In this document: positions 8,430 through 16,894 of the stretch, one piece after another
Position numbering within the stretch: position 1 is the stretch's first letter
How the letters are laid out: each line of letters begins with the position of its first letter
Assembly: GCF_001274785.1 (NCBI RefSeq)
Contig: NZ_LHPI01000001.1
Coordinates: 186,001 to 250,000 of the forward strand
Reading direction: 5' to 3'
DNA: 64,000 nt
Origin: Vibrio hepatarius
GTDB lineage: Bacteria > Pseudomonadota > Gammaproteobacteria > Enterobacterales > Vibrionaceae
Notes under the pieces: model-generated
The model's database searches: none
Seen by the model: the letters and a program-made list of their open reading frames with translations, nothing else
What the model was told of the DNA's origin: nothing
Program-made: the position numbers and the translations under genes

Positions 8430-10078
8430 AAACGTCCAAACCTGAATCATTAGAAGCGGTCAAATCTGCGCCAGCTGCAGACGCGGATCTCAGTCGTGCA
8501 AATAGCGCCGTTGCCGTCGAAGAAGATCATCACCATGAGGCGCCATCAGGAATCGCTCGTTGGATCTACTCGACTAACCATAAGGACATCGGGACGCTTT
8601 ACCTGTGGTTTAGCTTCATTATGTTCTTAACTGGTGGTGCGATGGCGATGGTGATTCGCGCAGAGCTGTTCCAGCCGGGGTTACAATTGGTCGAGCCGCA
8701 ATTCTTTAATCAGATGACCACTGTGCACGGGTTGGTCATGGTGTTTGGTGCGGTAATGCCAGCATTTACTGGCTTAGCTAACTGGATGATTCCGTTGATG
8801 ATTGGTGCGCCAGATATGGCACTGCCGCGGATGAATAACCTCAGTTTCTGGATCTTGCCGTTTGCGTTTTTGATTTTACTTTCTTCGTTGTTCACTTCGG
8901 GTGGTGGGCCCGATTTTGGTTGGACGTTCTACGCGCCATTGTCGACGCAATACAGCCCTGACAGCACCGCGTTGTTTGTTTTCTCGGTACACATCATGGG
9001 TATCAGTTCGATCATGGGGGCGATCAATGTCATCGTCACTATCGTCAATATGCGCGCACCGGGTATGACTTGGTTCAAAATGCCGATGTTTGTTTGGACT
9101 TGGCTGATCACCGCATTTTTGCTGATTGCTGTGATGCCAGTGTTGGCAGGGGCGGTGACTATGGTGCTGACTGACAAATACTTCGGCACTTCCTTCTTTG
9201 ATGCCGCAGGTGGTGGTGACCCTGTGATGTTCCAGCACATTTTCTGGTTCTTTGGTCACCCAGAGGTGTACATCATGATCTTGCCGTCATTTGGTATTGT
9301 CTCGGCGATCATTCCTGCCTTCAGTGGTAAAAAACTGTTTGGCTACCATTCTATGGTGTACGCGACGTGCAGCATCGCCTTACTGTCATTCCTCGTATGG
9401 GCGCATCATATGTTCACCACCGGGATGCCGGTGTTTGCCGAACTGTTCTTTATGTACTGCACCATGTTGATTGCGGTGCCGACAGGGGTAAAAGTGTTTA
9501 ACTGGGTGGCGACCATGTGGCGCGGTTCGATGACGTTCGAAACGCCGATGTTGTTTGCTATCGCTTTTATCATTCTCTTTACTATCGGTGGTTTCTCCGG
9601 GTTGATGTTGGCGATCGTTCCGGCTGATTTCCAATATCACGACACCTATTTTGTCGTCGCTCACTTCCATTATGTACTGGTCTCTGGGGCGGTGTTCTCG
9701 ATTATGGCGGCGGCATACTATTGGTTACCTAAGTGGACTGGGCATATGTACGACCACAAGTTGAGCCTGTGGCACTTCTGGTGCTCGGTGATTTCGGTCA
9801 ACGTGTTGTTCTTCCCGATGCACTTCCTCGGTCTCGCGGGCATGCCGCGACGGATTCCTGATTACGCGATCCAGTTTGCGGATGTGAATCAGGTGGTGTC
9901 GATTGGTGGCTTTGCCTTTGGTTTGTCGCAGTTGATCTTCCTTGCGGTGGTGATCAAATGCATTCGCGGCGGGCAGAAAGCACAAGACAAGCCTTGGGAA
10001 CACGCAGAAGGGTTGGAATGGACAGTTCCAAGCCCAGCACCACACCACACCTTCTCAACCCCGCCTAAGGTGGATTAG
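8426..10078 (+). CDS. coxA: Cytochrome c oxidase subunit I
   Basis: Catalytic subunit of the haem-copper oxidase (550 residues, about twelve membrane spans), reducing O2 to water and pumping protons. It has the CuB/cross-linked Tyr motif [14 protein letters not shown] (~275), the two CuB histidines in [10 protein letters not shown] (~328) and the haem a/a3 ligands in [12 protein letters not shown] (~412), all type A features. The start overlaps the coxB stop as ATGA. The N-terminal ~35 residues are polar and His/Glu-rich (EEDHHHE) before the first span. ctaG follows with only two bases between. Confidence 0.97.
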   Translation: MKTSKPESLEAVKSAPAADADLSRANSAVAVEEDHHHEAPSGIARWIYSTNHKDIGTLYLWFSFIMFLTGGAMAMVIRAELFQPGLQLVEPQFFNQMTTVHGLVMVFGAVMPAFTGLANWMIPLMIGAPDMALPRMNNLSFWILPFAFLILLSSLFTSGGGPDFGWTFYAPLSTQYSPDSTALFVFSVHIMGISSIMGAINVIVTIVNMRAPGMTWFKMPMFVWTWLITAFLLIAVMPVLAGAVTMVLTDKYFGTSFFDAAGGGDPVMFQHIFWFFGHPEVYIMILPSFGIVSAIIPAFSGKKLFGYHSMVYATCSIALLSFLVWAHHMFTTGMPVFAELFFMYCTMLIAVPTGVKVFNWVATMWRGSMTFETPMLFAIAFIILFTIGGFSGLMLAIVPADFQYHDTYFVVAHFHYVLVSGAVFSIMAAAYYWLPKWTGHMYDHKLSLWHFWCSVISVNVLFFPMHFLGLAGMPRRIPDYAIQFADVNQVVSIGGFAFGLSQLIFLAVVIKCIRGGQKAQDKPWEHAEGLEWTVPSPAPHHTFSTPPKVD

Positions 10079-10080
10079 TG

Positions 10081-10686
10081 ATGGAAGAGCAAAGTCAATC
10101 CAATCGCAAGCTGACGCTAAAACTGCTGATGGCAGTTGTGGCGATGTTTGGCTTCGGCTTTGCTTTGGTGCCGCTTTACGATGTGATGTGCGATACCTTG
10201 GGAATTAACGGTAAGACGAATACCGAATCGGTACTGCAACCGCAAGGTATGGTGCCGGATGAGTCGCGCTCGATTCGGGTTGAGTTTATGGCGCATCGAA
10301 ATCACGACATGCCTTGGTCGTTTGAACCTAAACAAGCCTTTATGCAAGTACACCCTGGGCAGGTGATTCAAACTGCCTTTCTCGCCAAAAACCTTTCCGA
10401 TCGCGATATTGTCGGTCAAGCGGTTCCATCCGTATCTCCGGGTTTAGGCGCGAGTTATTTCAACAAAATTGAATGTTTCTGTTTTAACCAGCAACCCTTA
10501 GCAGGTAAAGCGCAAGCGGAAATGCCGCTGATTTTCTACATCGAACCGGATATCCCTGATTCCATTCACACGCTGACGCTGTCTTACACTCTATACGACA
10601 TTACTCAGAAAGCTGATCCAGTGGCTAAAGTCGCCAGTGTCAGTCAAGCGCGTTTGAATGCTCAACCGCAAGGAGCAAATCAATGA
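10081..10686 (+). CDS. ctaG: Cytochrome c oxidase assembly protein CtaG (Cox11 family)
   Basis: Copper chaperone (201 residues) that delivers Cu to the CuB site of subunit I. A single N-terminal membrane anchor (near residues 12-32, ending in VPLYDVMCDTLG) is followed by a periplasmic domain with the copper-binding motif CFCFNQQPL near residue 135. I take the ATG at 10081, behind AAGGTGG, rather than the GTG one codon earlier. The stop overlaps the coxC start as ATGA. Confidence 0.95.
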   Translation: MEEQSQSNRKLTLKLLMAVVAMFGFGFALVPLYDVMCDTLGINGKTNTESVLQPQGMVPDESRSIRVEFMAHRNHDMPWSFEPKQAFMQVHPGQVIQTAFLAKNLSDRDIVGQAVPSVSPGLGASYFNKIECFCFNQQPLAGKAQAEMPLIFYIEPDIPDSIHTLTLSYTLYDITQKADPVAKVASVSQARLNAQPQGANQ

Positions 10687-11567
10687 GCTCAAAACATCAG
10701 CCTTACTACGTGCCAGCGCAAAGTAGCTGGCCAATTGTTGGAGCGGTCGCGCTGTTTCTGATCGCAGTCGGGGCCGGAGTAACGGTGCAAAACATGGCGG
10801 AAGGCGGAGATGGGAGTGTCTTCGGTAAACTAATCCTGCTGTCTGGGGTTTTGTTCTTGCTTTATATGTTTGCTGGTTGGTTCAGCAGTGTGATCACTGA
10901 ATCGCTGACCGGAAAGTACTCGGACCAAATCTCACGCTCGTTTAGGCAAGGGATGAGCTGGTTTATCTTCTCAGAAGTAATGTTCTTCGGCGCATTCTTT
11001 GGCGCGCTGTTCTACGCACGAATGGTAGCGGTGCCTTGGCTCGGAGGTGCGAGCAACAACGCCATGACGCACGAACTGCTCTGGCCGTCGTTTGAGGCGT
11101 TTTGGCCGTTAACCACCACGCCATCGGGCACAACGACAGAAGCAATGAGTTGGCAGGGGATTCCATTGGTCAACACTATCATCCTACTCACCTCTTCCAT
11201 CACGCTGCACATGGCGCATGTGGCGCTAGAACAAAACAGGCGCATGGCGCTGGTGGTTTGGCTGGAAATTACTATCGTGCTGGCGTGTTTCTTCTTGTAC
11301 TACCAAGGCGTGGAATACATCCATGCTTATCAGGAACTAGGGCTTACTTTGCAATCCGGTGTGTATGGCAACACCTTCTTCTTGCTAACCGGCTTCCACG
11401 GTATGCACGTGTTGCTCGGTACCATCTTCCTGACCGTGCTTTTAGGGCGTATCGCCAAAGACCATTTTACGCCTAAAGACCATTTTGGTTTTCAGGCGGG
11501 GAGTTGGTATTGGCACTTTGTTGACGTGGTGTGGTTGTGCCTATTCACGTTCGTTTATGTGCTGTAG
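10683..11567 (+). CDS. coxC: Cytochrome c oxidase subunit III
   Basis: The protein has 294 residues and seven predicted membrane spans. Family motifs are visible, including FSEVMFFGAFFGALFYAR (~98) and the C-terminal GSWYWHFVDVVWLCLFTFVY. Subunit III stabilises the catalytic core and proton uptake. It has a four-base overlap with ctaG. The next gene downstream runs in the opposite direction, so this appears to end the first transcription unit of the cluster. I see no strong hairpin after the stop. Confidence 0.96.
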   Translation: MSSKHQPYYVPAQSSWPIVGAVALFLIAVGAGVTVQNMAEGGDGSVFGKLILLSGVLFLLYMFAGWFSSVITESLTGKYSDQISRSFRQGMSWFIFSEVMFFGAFFGALFYARMVAVPWLGGASNNAMTHELLWPSFEAFWPLTTTPSGTTTEAMSWQGIPLVNTIILLTSSITLHMAHVALEQNRRMALVVWLEITIVLACFFLYYQGVEYIHAYQELGLTLQSGVYGNTFFLLTGFHGMHVLLGTIFLTVLLGRIAKDHFTPKDHFGFQAGSWYWHFVDVVWLCLFTFVYVL

Positions 11568-11573
11568 GCAGAG

Positions 11574-11813
11574 TTAATAAGGACGAGCGTTGGGTTCTAT
11601 CAATCCACTGAGTAACGCCGCAATCAGGAGAATAACCGCAAGGGCAGAGAGGAACACGCGTTTACCGAGGTAGAAGCTCATCGGTTTGTCTTGGTGAGTT
11701 TCATCTTCGAGGTCTGAACGAGGACCTTTGACCATTTCGAACATTGCTCGGGCGAGATTGACGATGATAAACAGTAATAACACGACCAACAGCAGTTTGA
11801 AGATGAATACCAT
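11574..11813 (-). CDS. DUF2909 family twin-span membrane protein
   Basis: A 79-residue protein with two membrane spans (residues ~3-22 and ~53-73) joined by a polar linker. DUF2909 proteins are regularly found inside cytochrome c oxidase clusters, where a role in assembly is suspected but unproven. I choose the ATG at 11813, behind AAAGGA. A longer reading from 11900 would overlap SURF1 extensively. It runs opposite to its neighbours, and its start overlaps the start of the SURF1 gene on the other strand by about ten bases. Confidence 0.8.
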   Translation of the reverse strand: MVFIFKLLLVVLLLFIIVNLARAMFEMVKGPRSDLEDETHQDKPMSFYLGKRVFLSALAVILLIAALLSGLIEPNARPY

Positions 11814-12552
11814 TTGGTTGTCCTTTGTTGGGTTATCGAAGAAGCCCACATTTTGGTTGGGGATGTTATTAACTGTGGTTGTCTTTTCGATATTGATCAA
11901 CTTGGGATTGTGGCAACTTTCGCGTGCGGATGAAAAACAGCAGTTAGAGCAAAGGCTTAGCGATAGAGAATCGGCCGCTATGATTCCTTTGGCTCAGTTA
12001 GAGGTATTGAAATTCGATTATCTGACCGGTTTACGCGCTGAAGGAATTGTTCGCCCAATGCCAAAACGATATCTGCTGCTGGACAATCAAACTCACGCGG
12101 GCAAAGTCGGTTATTTGGCTTATCAACTGGTCTCATTAGACAACGGTAAATACGCATTGTTGGAAAGAGGATTTGTCGCCGCAAGCGGAGCAAGAAGTGA
12201 TTTACCCAACGTGGGTTGGCTACAAGAGCCGTTAAACGTTCAAGCAAGGCTATATCAGCGGTCCACAAACCCGTTAAGTGACGAGTTGATGTTGGAGCAG
12301 GGTGTACCAAGTCGAATTCAGAACTTAAACATTGCGCAACTATCCAATCATTGGAGGATTGATATTGAGCCATACGTGTTGCAACCATTGAATCAACCTT
12401 GGCCGTATGCGCAGCCTTGGATACCAATTCCGCTTAGCTCGGCGAAACATTTCGGTTATGCGGTGCAGTGGTTTTCGATGGCGCTAGTGTTAGTCATCTT
12501 GAGTTTGTGGGTGTTGTACCGAGCGTTAAGAAAAGGAGTTCATCATGAGTAA
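11803..12552 (+). CDS. SURF1 family cytochrome oxidase biogenesis protein
   Basis: The protein has 249 residues. An N-terminal span (FWLGMLLTVVVFSILINLGLW) and a C-terminal span bracket a periplasmic domain, with the SURF1 signatures NLGLWQLSRADEK near residue 34 and GYAVQWFSMALVL near the end. SURF1 helps insert haem a into subunit I. The start is uncertain: ATG 11803 keeps the positively charged KK before the first span but has only a weak GAAG upstream. Further in-frame candidates are TTG 11818 and ATG 11863. The stop overlaps the next gene by eight bases. Confidence 0.85.
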   Translation: MNTIWLSFVGLSKKPTFWLGMLLTVVVFSILINLGLWQLSRADEKQQLEQRLSDRESAAMIPLAQLEVLKFDYLTGLRAEGIVRPMPKRYLLLDNQTHAGKVGYLAYQLVSLDNGKYALLERGFVAASGARSDLPNVGWLQEPLNVQARLYQRSTNPLSDELMLEQGVPSRIQNLNIAQLSNHWRIDIEPYVLQPLNQPWPYAQPWIPIPLSSAKHFGYAVQWFSMALVLVILSLWVLYRALRKGVHHE

Positions 12553-13093
12553 TCCGGTTCTAAGAGGACGCATTATTTTAATCGCGCTAGTCCTGATGTT
12601 CGCCTTACCCGTTGTGGTGGCAAAGACAGTTTTAGTCAACCATTGGTATCACTCTGGAGTCACCAACAAAGGGGTACTGATTGAGCCGAGAACCAGCTTT
12701 GAATCTCTTGGTCTAGAAAATCCATATCAAGGCGCTCAGTGGCAACTGGGTTATGTTGTGCCAAGAGTTTGCGATGAATTCTGTCTTGAACAGTTATACC
12801 TGCTAGGTCAAAGTCACATTGCGCTGGGTAAATATCAGGCGCGAGTCTCCCCTGTGTTGTTGATTACTGATGCCAGTGACTTAGGTGCGATAGAGACGGA
12901 AGGTTTTGATACCGTGCATGTCAACGGCGAGGTTAACCAAGTCTTATCGGATTTCGAATACGTGATTGTCGACCCTTTAGGGCAACTGGTGATGCGCTAT
13001 CCAAAAGCGCAGGCTCAGGAAGATCTGGTTTCCCAGAGTAAGAACGTACTGGCGGACCTGAGAAAACTGCTTAAATTGTCACGCGTGGGCTAA
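12545..13093 (+). CDS. Sco-like membrane-anchored thioredoxin-fold protein of the cox cluster
   Basis: A 182-residue protein with one N-terminal anchor and a thioredoxin-like periplasmic domain. Its only two nearby cysteines form CDEFC (about residue 76-80) in the position where Sco proteins have CxxxCP. The His that completes the Sco copper site cannot be assigned by eye. Proteins of this type follow SURF1 in many proteobacterial cox clusters and are labelled only as cytochrome-oxidase-associated membrane proteins. I infer a thiol or copper role in CuA assembly. The ATG at 12545 follows AAGGAG and overlaps the SURF1 stop. Confidence 0.72.
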   Translation: MSNPVLRGRIILIALVLMFALPVVVAKTVLVNHWYHSGVTNKGVLIEPRTSFESLGLENPYQGAQWQLGYVVPRVCDEFCLEQLYLLGQSHIALGKYQARVSPVLLITDASDLGAIETEGFDTVHVNGEVNQVLSDFEYVIVDPLGQLVMRYPKAQAQEDLVSQSKNVLADLRKLLKLSRVG

Positions 13094-13119
13094 CAGAAAA
13101 GGGACAAGGAGTGTCGTGT

Positions 13120-14154
13120 ATGAGATTGATTAATCTGGTTCGACTCAGCTTAGTACTGACCTTTATCGTTATTATGCTTGGCGCTTATACACGGCTTGCC
13201 GATGCGGGGCTGGGTTGTCCTGATTGGCCGGGCTGTTACGGACATCTCACCGTACCTAATGAGAGCCACGAAATCGCGCTGGCTAAATCACTCTATCCCT
13301 CTTTAACCGTTGAAGCGCACAAAGCGTGGCTGGAAATGATCCACCGCTACTTTGCCGGAACATTAGGTTTAGTGGTGTTTGCAATTACCTTTTTGTGTCT
13401 GAGAAGCCGCGCGGTGTCTTTTGGTTTACCGGTATTACTGTCTTTGGTGATTGTGTTTCAAGCCCTGCTGGGTATGTGGACGGTGACAATGAAGCTGATG
13501 CCGATTGTGGTGATGGGACATCTGCTAGGTGGTTTCACCTTGTTCAGTTTGTTGTGTTTACTGTATTGGAAGCTGCGCGATTCGACCTGTCCTGCATTGG
13601 ATGAGGTGAAAGCGTCAGCCGGTCTGCGAGTACTCTCGATGGTGACGTTGGGTGTTGTGGTGTTGCAAATCGCACTCGGCGGCTGGACGTCGTCCAACTA
13701 CGCTGCGTTGATGTGTACCAGTTTGCCGATTTGTCAGGGTGATTGGGTCAACTACTTGGACTTTAAGACCGCTTTCCAACTGCTACAACCTCACAGTGAT
13801 AGTTACGAGTTTGGCACCTTGGAATACGGCGCAAGAATGACGATTCACGTCACCCACCGCTTTGGTGCACTATTGGTGACATTACTTTCATTGGCGATGG
13901 TTTATCGGTTGCTATGTACTGAGAGTTTACGCCTTAAGAGCGCAGCAAAGCGAGTCGCACTGCTGCTCGGGATTCAAATCTTGCTGGGCGTAAGCAACGT
14001 ATTGTTCAGCTTGCCTTTGGTGATTGCGGTTGCGCACAACCTAGGCGCGGCGCTGCTTTTGGTCTCAGTGCTACAGGTCAATTACCTGTTATTAGCAAGT
14101 ACCAGTAAGGTGTCGGCAAACTCAGGATTAGTCAGTAAGGAGAGCGTACGATGA
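13120..14154 (+). CDS. ctaA: Haem A synthase (COX15/CtaA family)
   Basis: Membrane enzyme of 344 residues and about eight spans. It oxidises the C8 methyl of haem O to a formyl group, giving haem A for the oxidase. It has the conserved [14 protein letters not shown] near residue 28, a histidine in MIHRYFAG (~73), and further haem-ligand histidines in GHLLGGF and [10 protein letters not shown] choose ATG 13120 with AAGGAG upstream over the GTG three codons earlier. Its stop overlaps the ctaB start as ATGA, so haem O and haem A synthesis are coupled. Confidence 0.94.
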   Translation: MRLINLVRLSLVLTFIVIMLGAYTRLADAGLGCPDWPGCYGHLTVPNESHEIALAKSLYPSLTVEAHKAWLEMIHRYFAGTLGLVVFAITFLCLRSRAVSFGLPVLLSLVIVFQALLGMWTVTMKLMPIVVMGHLLGGFTLFSLLCLLYWKLRDSTCPALDEVKASAGLRVLSMVTLGVVVLQIALGGWTSSNYAALMCTSLPICQGDWVNYLDFKTAFQLLQPHSDSYEFGTLEYGARMTIHVTHRFGALLVTLLSLAMVYRLLCTESLRLKSAAKRVALLLGIQILLGVSNVLFSLPLVIAVAHNLGAALLLVSVLQVNYLLLASTSKVSANSGLVSKESVR

Positions 14155-15047
14155 GTAAAACCATAAGTTATACCGCTGAACACGCGAAATCGACTTGGCG
14201 AGTCTACCTCACACTGACTAAGCCGAAAGTGGTCGCCTTAATGTTGCTGACTGCGTTGGTTGGGATGTGCTTGGCCGTTCCCGGTGCGCTTCCGGTTAGC
14301 GAGTCACTCTTTGGTCTAACTGGGATTGGCCTGATGGCGGGATCGGCTGCCGCATTTAACCACCTGATTGACAGACGAATTGATGCGATTATGGCGCGAA
14401 CGTACAAGCGTCCATTGCCTTCTGGGGATGTCAACGTCGTGAGTGTGTTTGTCTTTGCGACTTCAATTGGTGTGTTTGGTTTTGGATTGCTGTACGCATT
14501 CGTAAACCCACTGACGGCATGGCTTACGTTCGCCAGTTTGCTCGGCTACGCGGTGATTTACACTATGTATCTCAAACGAGCGACACCGCAAAACATAGTG
14601 ATCGCAGGGATCGCAGGCGCCATGCCACCACTATTAGGTTGGACCGCAGTCACCGGAGAACTGCACGCAAACGCCTGGCTACTGGTGATGATCATCTTTA
14701 TCTGGACGCCGCCGCATTTTTGGGCGCTCGCTATCCATCGTAAGGACGACTACGCCAAGGCAAACATTCCGATGCTGCCCGTGACACACGGCGTGGAATA
14801 CACCAAAACCTCAATACTGCTTTACACCGTGTTGCTCACCTTGGTGTGCTTGCTTCCTGCGTTAGTGGGTATGAGTGGTACGGTTTATTGGGTGGGAGCG
14901 ACCTGTTTAAGCCTTGGATTTATCGGCTACGCGTGGAAGCTTAAATTCAATCCCGACAAGCAAACTGCCATCGCGACGTTCAAATTTTCCATTTATCACC
15001 TGATGCTCTTATTTGTGCTACTGCTTGTTGACCATTATTTAATCTAA
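14151..15047 (+). CDS. ctaB: Protohaem IX farnesyltransferase (haem O synthase)
   Basis: UbiA-superfamily prenyltransferase (298 residues, about nine spans) that adds a farnesyl group to haem B, giving haem O, the substrate of the preceding CtaA. It has the two Asp-rich motifs: [20 protein letters not shown] (~residue 66) and [19 protein letters not shown] (~190). The ATG overlaps the ctaA stop. It matches the CyoE/CtaB family in length. It is the last gene of the haem A unit before the VanZ-like gene. Confidence 0.95.
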   Translation: MSKTISYTAEHAKSTWRVYLTLTKPKVVALMLLTALVGMCLAVPGALPVSESLFGLTGIGLMAGSAAAFNHLIDRRIDAIMARTYKRPLPSGDVNVVSVFVFATSIGVFGFGLLYAFVNPLTAWLTFASLLGYAVIYTMYLKRATPQNIVIAGIAGAMPPLLGWTAVTGELHANAWLLVMIIFIWTPPHFWALAIHRKDDYAKANIPMLPVTHGVEYTKTSILLYTVLLTLVCLLPALVGMSGTVYWVGATCLSLGFIGYAWKLKFNPDKQTAIATFKFSIYHLMLLFVLLLVDHYLI

Positions 15048-15078
15048 GGGACTTTCAACTGACAGGGACATCGAGTAA

Positions 15079-15097
15079 CCTTTGTTTCCCACAAAGG
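15079..15097 (+). promoter_or_regulatory. Hairpin covering the ribosome binding site of the VanZ-like gene
   Basis: CCTTTG at 15079-15084 can pair with CAAAGG at 15092-15097, which contains most of the AAAGGAGA Shine-Dalgarno. The loop is seven bases. It could lower or regulate translation of the downstream gene. Confidence 0.45.
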
Positions 15098-15107
15098 AGA
15101 ACCATTG

Positions 15108-15518
15108 ATGTCCGTGTCTTACCCGTCGAGTTATGTGAGCAAAAGATTGCTGTTGTTGATGCTGGTTATTGTTGCTGGTGGATCGGCGTCGTTAGCAAAA
15201 TCTTTAGACTGGTATGCCTACGCAGTGTTGGATGTTGAGCATTGGCTGGGTGGCTCTTGGGTGTTGCATTTATGTGTCGCGACGACACTGGGTTTTGTTT
15301 CTTCTTGGGCGACGCCTAAACGCCATTATCAGCGTGCGTCGTTTCCGCTATCACCTTGGATCTGGTTGTTGCTCTCTTTGGTGACAATCGATGAGTTTTC
15401 TCAGATGTTCAATGCTAATCGAGACTTTTCTCTCCTCGATTTAAGTATCAATATTGGCGGAGTGCTGGCGGGCAGTCTTATCTATTTCACCTATTATCGC
15501 CTTCGCTACACCCGCTAA
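15108..15518 (+). CDS. VanZ-like membrane protein
   Basis: A 136-residue protein with about four membrane spans. The C-terminal part, DEFSQMFNANRDFSLLDL followed by NIGGVLAGS, follows the VanZ pattern (acidic residue, Gln, Arg, then Asp and Asn in the last spans). The function of chromosomal VanZ-like proteins is largely unknown. It lies 60 bases after ctaB on the same strand, so it may be the tail of the haem A operon. ATG 15108 follows AAAGGAGA; a TTG one codon earlier is less likely. Confidence 0.7.
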   Translation: MSVSYPSSYVSKRLLLLMLVIVAGGSASLAKSLDWYAYAVLDVEHWLGGSWVLHLCVATTLGFVSSWATPKRHYQRASFPLSPWIWLLLSLVTIDEFSQMFNANRDFSLLDLSINIGGVLAGSLIYFTYYRLRYTR

Positions 15519-15782
15519 TAAGTTGCTTTTCTTTATGTTTTAACGCTTTGTCCAACCTGCTAGTCATTGGGCTGGCACTTATCATTTATGGGTGTAATTA
15601 TTTCTTTACGCGATATGTAAAGTGTAAAATTATCGGAAATATTGCCTTTTGATAAAAATAGTGCTTGCAACCTTGTTTTTTGATAGATAAGTTACAGGGA
15701 ACAGGAAATAACAAAGTTGAGCATTTATGCACCAACCGTTTAGGTGCGGCGCTCAAACCAAGAAAATAGGAAGTAGTAAGCC

Positions 15783-16838
15783 ATGTTCCAAACCGATGAT
15801 GTCAGAATTAGTAAAGTAAAAGAATTATTGCCACCAGTTGCTGTTTTAGAGAAGTTTCCGGCGACTGAAACCGCGTCTTCAACGACGTTCCGTTCACGTC
15901 AAGCGATCTCAGATATTCTCAACGGTAAAGATGATCGCCTATTGGTTATCATCGGCCCATGTTCAATCCATGACCCTGAAGCGGCGATTGAATACGGTAA
16001 GCGCTTAAAAGTGCTACGCGATGAATTGGGTGACCGCCTTGAAGTCGTAATGCGCGTTTACTTTGAAAAGCCACGTACCACAGTTGGTTGGAAAGGTCTG
16101 ATTAACGACCCGTACCTAAACGACACGTTCAAGATTAACGACGGTTTGCGCCTAGGCCGTAAGCTACTGTTAGACCTGACCGATATGGGTCTGCCGACTG
16201 CAAGCGAATTCCTTGATATGATCACGCCTCAATACGTTGCGGACCTGATTAGCTGGGGTGCTATTGGTGCACGTACAACGGAATCTCAGGTACACCGCGA
16301 GCTGGCGTCGGGTCTTTCTTGTCCGGTAGGTTTCAAGAACGGTACTGACGGCAACATTAAGATTGCATCGGATGCAATTCGCTCAGCAGGCGCTTCTCAC
16401 CATTTCTTGTCGGTAACTAAATACGGCCACTCGGCAATCGTAGAGACGGCGGGTAACCCAGACTGCCACATCATTCTACGTGGTGGTAAAGAGCCAAACT
16501 ACAGCGCGCAACACGTTCAAGCGATCAAATCTGAGCTAGAAGGTTCAGGTCTACCACAGAAAGTGATGATCGACTTCAGTCACGCGAACAGCTCTAAGCA
16601 ATACCAACGCCAAATGTTGGTCGCGGAAGATGTAGCTGGCCAAATTGCGAATGGTGAAGATGCCGTATTTGGCGTGATGATCGAGTCACACCTCGTTGAA
16701 GGTCGTCAAGACTTGGTAGACGGTGTTGCACCAACTTACGGTCAATCTATTACTGACGCGTGTATCGGTTGGGATGACACTGAAAAAGTGTTACGCCAAT
16801 TGGCGGGTGCGGTAGAAACACGTCGCAACAACAAGTAA
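15783..16838 (+). CDS. aroG: 3-deoxy-7-phosphoheptulonate synthase (DAHP synthase, AroG type)
   Basis: First enzyme of the shikimate pathway (351 residues): phosphoenolpyruvate plus erythrose 4-phosphate gives DAHP. The sequence follows E. coli AroG closely along its whole length: LLVIIGPCSIHDP (~54), YFEKPRTTVGWKGL (~95), GARTTESQVHRELASG (~162), ILRGGKEPNY (~236) and the metal-binding DFSHANSSKQ (~267). I judge it the Phe-sensitive type, but feedback specificity is not proven from sequence. ATG 15783 is preceded by AGGAAG. It is a single gene with its own terminator. Confidence 0.94.
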   Translation: MFQTDDVRISKVKELLPPVAVLEKFPATETASSTTFRSRQAISDILNGKDDRLLVIIGPCSIHDPEAAIEYGKRLKVLRDELGDRLEVVMRVYFEKPRTTVGWKGLINDPYLNDTFKINDGLRLGRKLLLDLTDMGLPTASEFLDMITPQYVADLISWGAIGARTTESQVHRELASGLSCPVGFKNGTDGNIKIASDAIRSAGASHHFLSVTKYGHSAIVETAGNPDCHIILRGGKEPNYSAQHVQAIKSELEGSGLPQKVMIDFSHANSSKQYQRQMLVAEDVAGQIANGEDAVFGVMIESHLVEGRQDLVDGVAPTYGQSITDACIGWDDTEKVLRQLAGAVETRRNNK

Positions 16839-16850
16839 TGGTTTTCATCT

Positions 16851-16883
16851 AAAAAGGGCTCTCATCTGAGAGCCCTTTTTTTG
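16851..16883. terminator. Bidirectional terminator between aroG and the amylase gene
   Basis: AAAGGGCTCTCA and TGAGAGCCCTTT form a near-perfect stem flanked by A and T runs. It lies between two convergent genes. Confidence 0.9.
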
Positions 16884-16894
16884 TTGGATGTAGT

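Noticed and set aside
8876..9259. Long minus-strand frames opposite coxA
   Set aside because: Charged His/Arg-rich shadow translations of the highly conserved coxA gene; no ribosome binding site.
15616..15628. TyrR box before aroG
   Set aside because: Only TGTAAA half-sites in direct repeat; the TTTACA arm is missing.
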